Of a stretch of 22,718 nt of DNA, positions 20,341-22,718 are shown piece by piece. Both the position numbers and the translations under genes were made by a program. Source of the stretch: Reticulitermes lucifugus (Eukaryota > Arthropoda > Insecta > Blattodea > Rhinotermitidae); the NCBI GenBank assembly GCA_026260175.1, contig JAKCWW010007187.1:7318-30035 (forward strand), written 5' to 3'. The notes under the pieces were generated by a model. It was not told the origin of the DNA. It saw nothing but the letters and a program-made list of their open reading frames with translations, and did not search any database. The stretch's first letter is position 1; each line of letters starts with the position of its first letter.

Positions 20341-22160
20341 TTTATAAAACTTGTAACTGACCCTTTTTACATCCTCGGATGCTCGTAGGTCGATACTTGG
20401 TAAGGCGCCTGTAAGTTCTCTTTCCGCCTAGAGTGCGATGTTTATTCAGGTTACGATAAGCTAGGAAGGCACATAAGAATGGCTGGATAGCGTACTGACG
20501 ACACAGATGGGCTCCACTCGAGGGAATATGGGGTTGACAGTAACACAAGGTACTGCAGCGGTGATATGGCATCTCCGATAAATAACACTGGATTTGGTTA
20601 ATAAGGGGACATTTACTGTTGTTTCTTTCAGTTACACATCGCTAATAAACACTTGCTAATGTGTACGTAATTACCAGATCAGTTACTTGTCGAATCATAA
20701 CTCCACTTTACAGATTAATTAATTAAAACATTATAATTTATTTAATTTTCTGTAAGATGTGTAACACTATTAGTTCTCTTCACTCTCCAGTAAACCTATA
20801 ATTGTGTTGCGAAGACTTGTAAGTACGAATTCTATAAAATACGCATAATTTATGAGAGCTAATTTGTGCTTATTAACACCGTAAATTCTAAACTCAGAGT
20901 GTCAGTTCTCGGTCTCGTCCGCGATGAACTTCCTTCCGCATGTTGTTTAACAAAACTTTACGATCGATTGGCTTCAGTTACAGAAATTTCCTTAATTGCG
21001 AATAGTCAGTTTGCTTGGTGATCTAAATATATAAATCCTATTGGTCTTCCCACATTGCGACCTAATGTTTGCATTCCGGGACTTACCATCGCATTCTAAC
21101 AGACATTTCCGGGAGTAGCCGTCGGCTACCTAACCCCAATTAAATTATTGGCACTTAAAACCGTGACAGACTTCTTGACTTTCGCATGACATGATAAATC
21201 AGTCTTCCCTTGAAACTTACAAATATCTTTGCAGATCTATCCTTTGTGTGACAAGCCGGGTGGCTAAGAACTTCGAATAGAAATCCCTTGAGGTAATAGG
21301 TCGTCTCTTCGCCTAGTTAACACGTGCCCGATTGACACAATAAATATAGCTTATACAAAAGATTAATAAAGTCTAATTTCAACTTAGAATGACCTCTCCT
21401 GGATTTGAACTGGGATTGGACAGTTACAGAATAGTGTTTTTATACAAATAATGGAACTTACATTTTTATAAAACGATGGTAATATCTTCATTATTTCAGA
21501 AACTTTCAGCTTCTCAAATAATACCTTCTGTGGAGATTACTAGCAATAAAAATTCCAGTTATAAAATTAAAACATTATCAACGGCAGAGCCTTTATTCGT
21601 AATACATATGTCAGTGCAGTTGTGTACAGAACGGATAATAATTATAATCTTGCCGAAACCAATGCCGTTGCTGGTAGCGTCCCTGTTAATCTGTCGTATT
21701 CTCTTTACTAGCAACGCTTCTTTCCCTTTCACTTTATCTCGTTATGTTCCTCCTTTGTTAACTTTCTGGAGTTGGATGGAACAAAGAGATGGAGTCTGGA
21801 GGCTGTGATTGATGATTTACTTAAGAGTTCGTAAAGGACAAGTGCAAGATCGATGTGGAAAGTTTTGTCTTATTTATTTAGTTGCTTTGAAGTATTTAGT
21901 ATTTTGGATTTAGTGGACATTTATTGGATGCTAACTAATCACTAGGATAGAAAAAAGCGCATTTACCAAATGTATCGTGACTGAACTTCATGCTGATGCC
22001 GTAACAGTAAATCGCTATTGTAAAGAGGCGGGAAATTTCTGCGCCTCTCTTTATATTCCTAGAGGCAACTTACTTCAGGATATCCATGAGTAAGAATAAA
22101 ATAACGTCTAGTAGACCAGACTTTCTGTAAAGTTTTAGTTTAGTCGTTATGAATAAATGT
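20341..22160. other. Unassigned AT-rich spacer
   Basis: A plus-strand frame of 110 codons (21476-21808) has no recognised motif. tRNA-like fragments at 21250-21290 and 21400-21415 do not assemble into a gene or a convincing SINE. Nothing else is supported. Confidence 0.45.
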
Positions 22161-22219
22161 TGTATATATACATATGTATATATATATATATTTGTGTATA
22201 TATATATATACACAAATAT
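22160..22219. repeat. TA microsatellite with a 32-bp perfect palindrome
   Basis: A TATA-rich run from about 22160 ends in a perfect palindrome at 22188-22219: ATATTTGTG, a 14-base TA core, then CACAAATAT. It could extrude as a cruciform or hairpin. AT palindromes of this kind arise by microsatellite expansion and are length-unstable. Confidence 0.85.
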
Positions 22220-22644
22220 TCAGTGTGACGGAAACTGGGTCAGCATTTCCCAGAAAAAGCGTCGTGAACAAAATTTGATTGCGAGGACATTTGATGGGTC
22301 GCGTTGCTAAAGTCAAGACACAAATATTGACCGACTCAATTTTACGTCGAGACATCGCGTTGTGGTATATAATATCGGGTAAATGAAAAAGACCGTCGAT
22401 CACAACTATAGTTATTTGACAATAGTTATTTTACAAATTATGTGCTACATACTTCAGACTCTAGAAACCACGAAGAAGCACCAACTTTAAAAATATCCTA
22501 AGTAAGAGAAAACTGCTTAGATTAACAGGTTATTATGTATACATATTACACAGAGTGGTGGGGCCTGTGTAGCGAAGGAGCTACGTTAAAAAGTTCTATG
22601 TTTCCATATATAGTACCCGCCGCCTCGTAAGAAATAAACAATCG

Positions 22645-22711
22645 TATTAGAACACTGTGGATGCTTTGTAAGGTGTGGATGTTTTTGTAATGTGTGTACG
22701 GTGTTCTAATA
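22645..22711. repeat. Inverted repeat pair around an imperfect direct repeat
   Basis: TATTAGAACAC (22645-22655) is exactly inverted as GTGTTCTAATA (22701-22711). The 45 bases between hold two similar units that start TGTGGATG and continue with a T-rich, TGTAA-containing end. The structure ends seven bases before the window edge, so it may be the terminus or sub-terminus of an element lying further right. Confidence 0.6.
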
Positions 22712-22718
22712 TGTGTAC

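Noticed and set aside
21250..21290. A-box-like stretch (GGGTGGCTAAG), suggesting a tRNA gene or tRNA-derived SINE
   Set aside because: No B-box at the right distance, no acceptor pairing and no anticodon arm could be drawn.
21398..21420. B-box-like sequence on the minus strand (GTTCAAATCC)
   Set aside because: The T-stem does not pair well and there is no A-box upstream on that strand.
1..22718. CRISPR array, operon, phage or other prokaryotic system
   Set aside because: No regularly spaced repeats, no ribosome-binding-site-led gene clusters, and all recognised coding remnants are eukaryotic retroelements.

Overview
The window looks like non-coding, repeat-rich animal DNA, most likely from an insect with a large genome, possibly Polyneoptera (cockroach, termite, locust or stick-insect type). 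This placement is an inference from three things: AT-rich spacer DNA with no convincing host exon or compact operon, the style of the retroelements, and my recollection of similar RTE-type and CCHC/AP-endonuclease LINE proteins in such genomes. No host gene, tRNA or rRNA gene, CRISPR array or prokaryotic feature was found.

Layout. (1) 1-2385, minus strand: a decayed RTE/BovB-like non-LTR retrotransposon covering the end of the endonuclease domain, a linker and the reverse transcriptase. Its 3' end runs out of the window at base 1. It is interrupted at 284-874 by a 591-bp solo-LTR-like insertion flanked by a TACTAG duplication; removing the insert and one copy of the duplication restores the reading frame exactly. 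(2) 5956-7303: Penelope-like retroelement (PLE) material. A 108-113 bp segment occurs at both edges in inverted orientation. Just inside the right copy lies a dead GIY-YIG endonuclease end. Each copy carries a hammerhead ribozyme motif; the left (minus-strand) one keeps a full core with a perfect 7-bp stem I, and the right one is decayed in stem I. (3) 8965-9192: a CAG/CAA repeat of 26 triplets inside a short open frame that would read as polyglutamine. (4) About 15660-20340, plus strand: a nearly full-length but dead two-ORF LINE (L1/Tx1-like, tentative), with an ORF1 CCHC knuckle, an AP-type endonuclease, a reverse transcriptase and a cysteine-containing C-terminus. Its YADD box and endonuclease histidine are both mutated. 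(5) The last 600 bases hold a 32-bp AT palindrome and a small inverted plus direct repeat structure.

The remaining stretches (2386-5955, 7304-8964, 9193-14872, 14889-15659, 20341-22160) show nothing I can name. The most notable point is the hammerhead-bearing PLE pair. PLE-associated hammerheads are a known class, so the novelty here lies in this copy's arrangement and preservation rather than in a new system.
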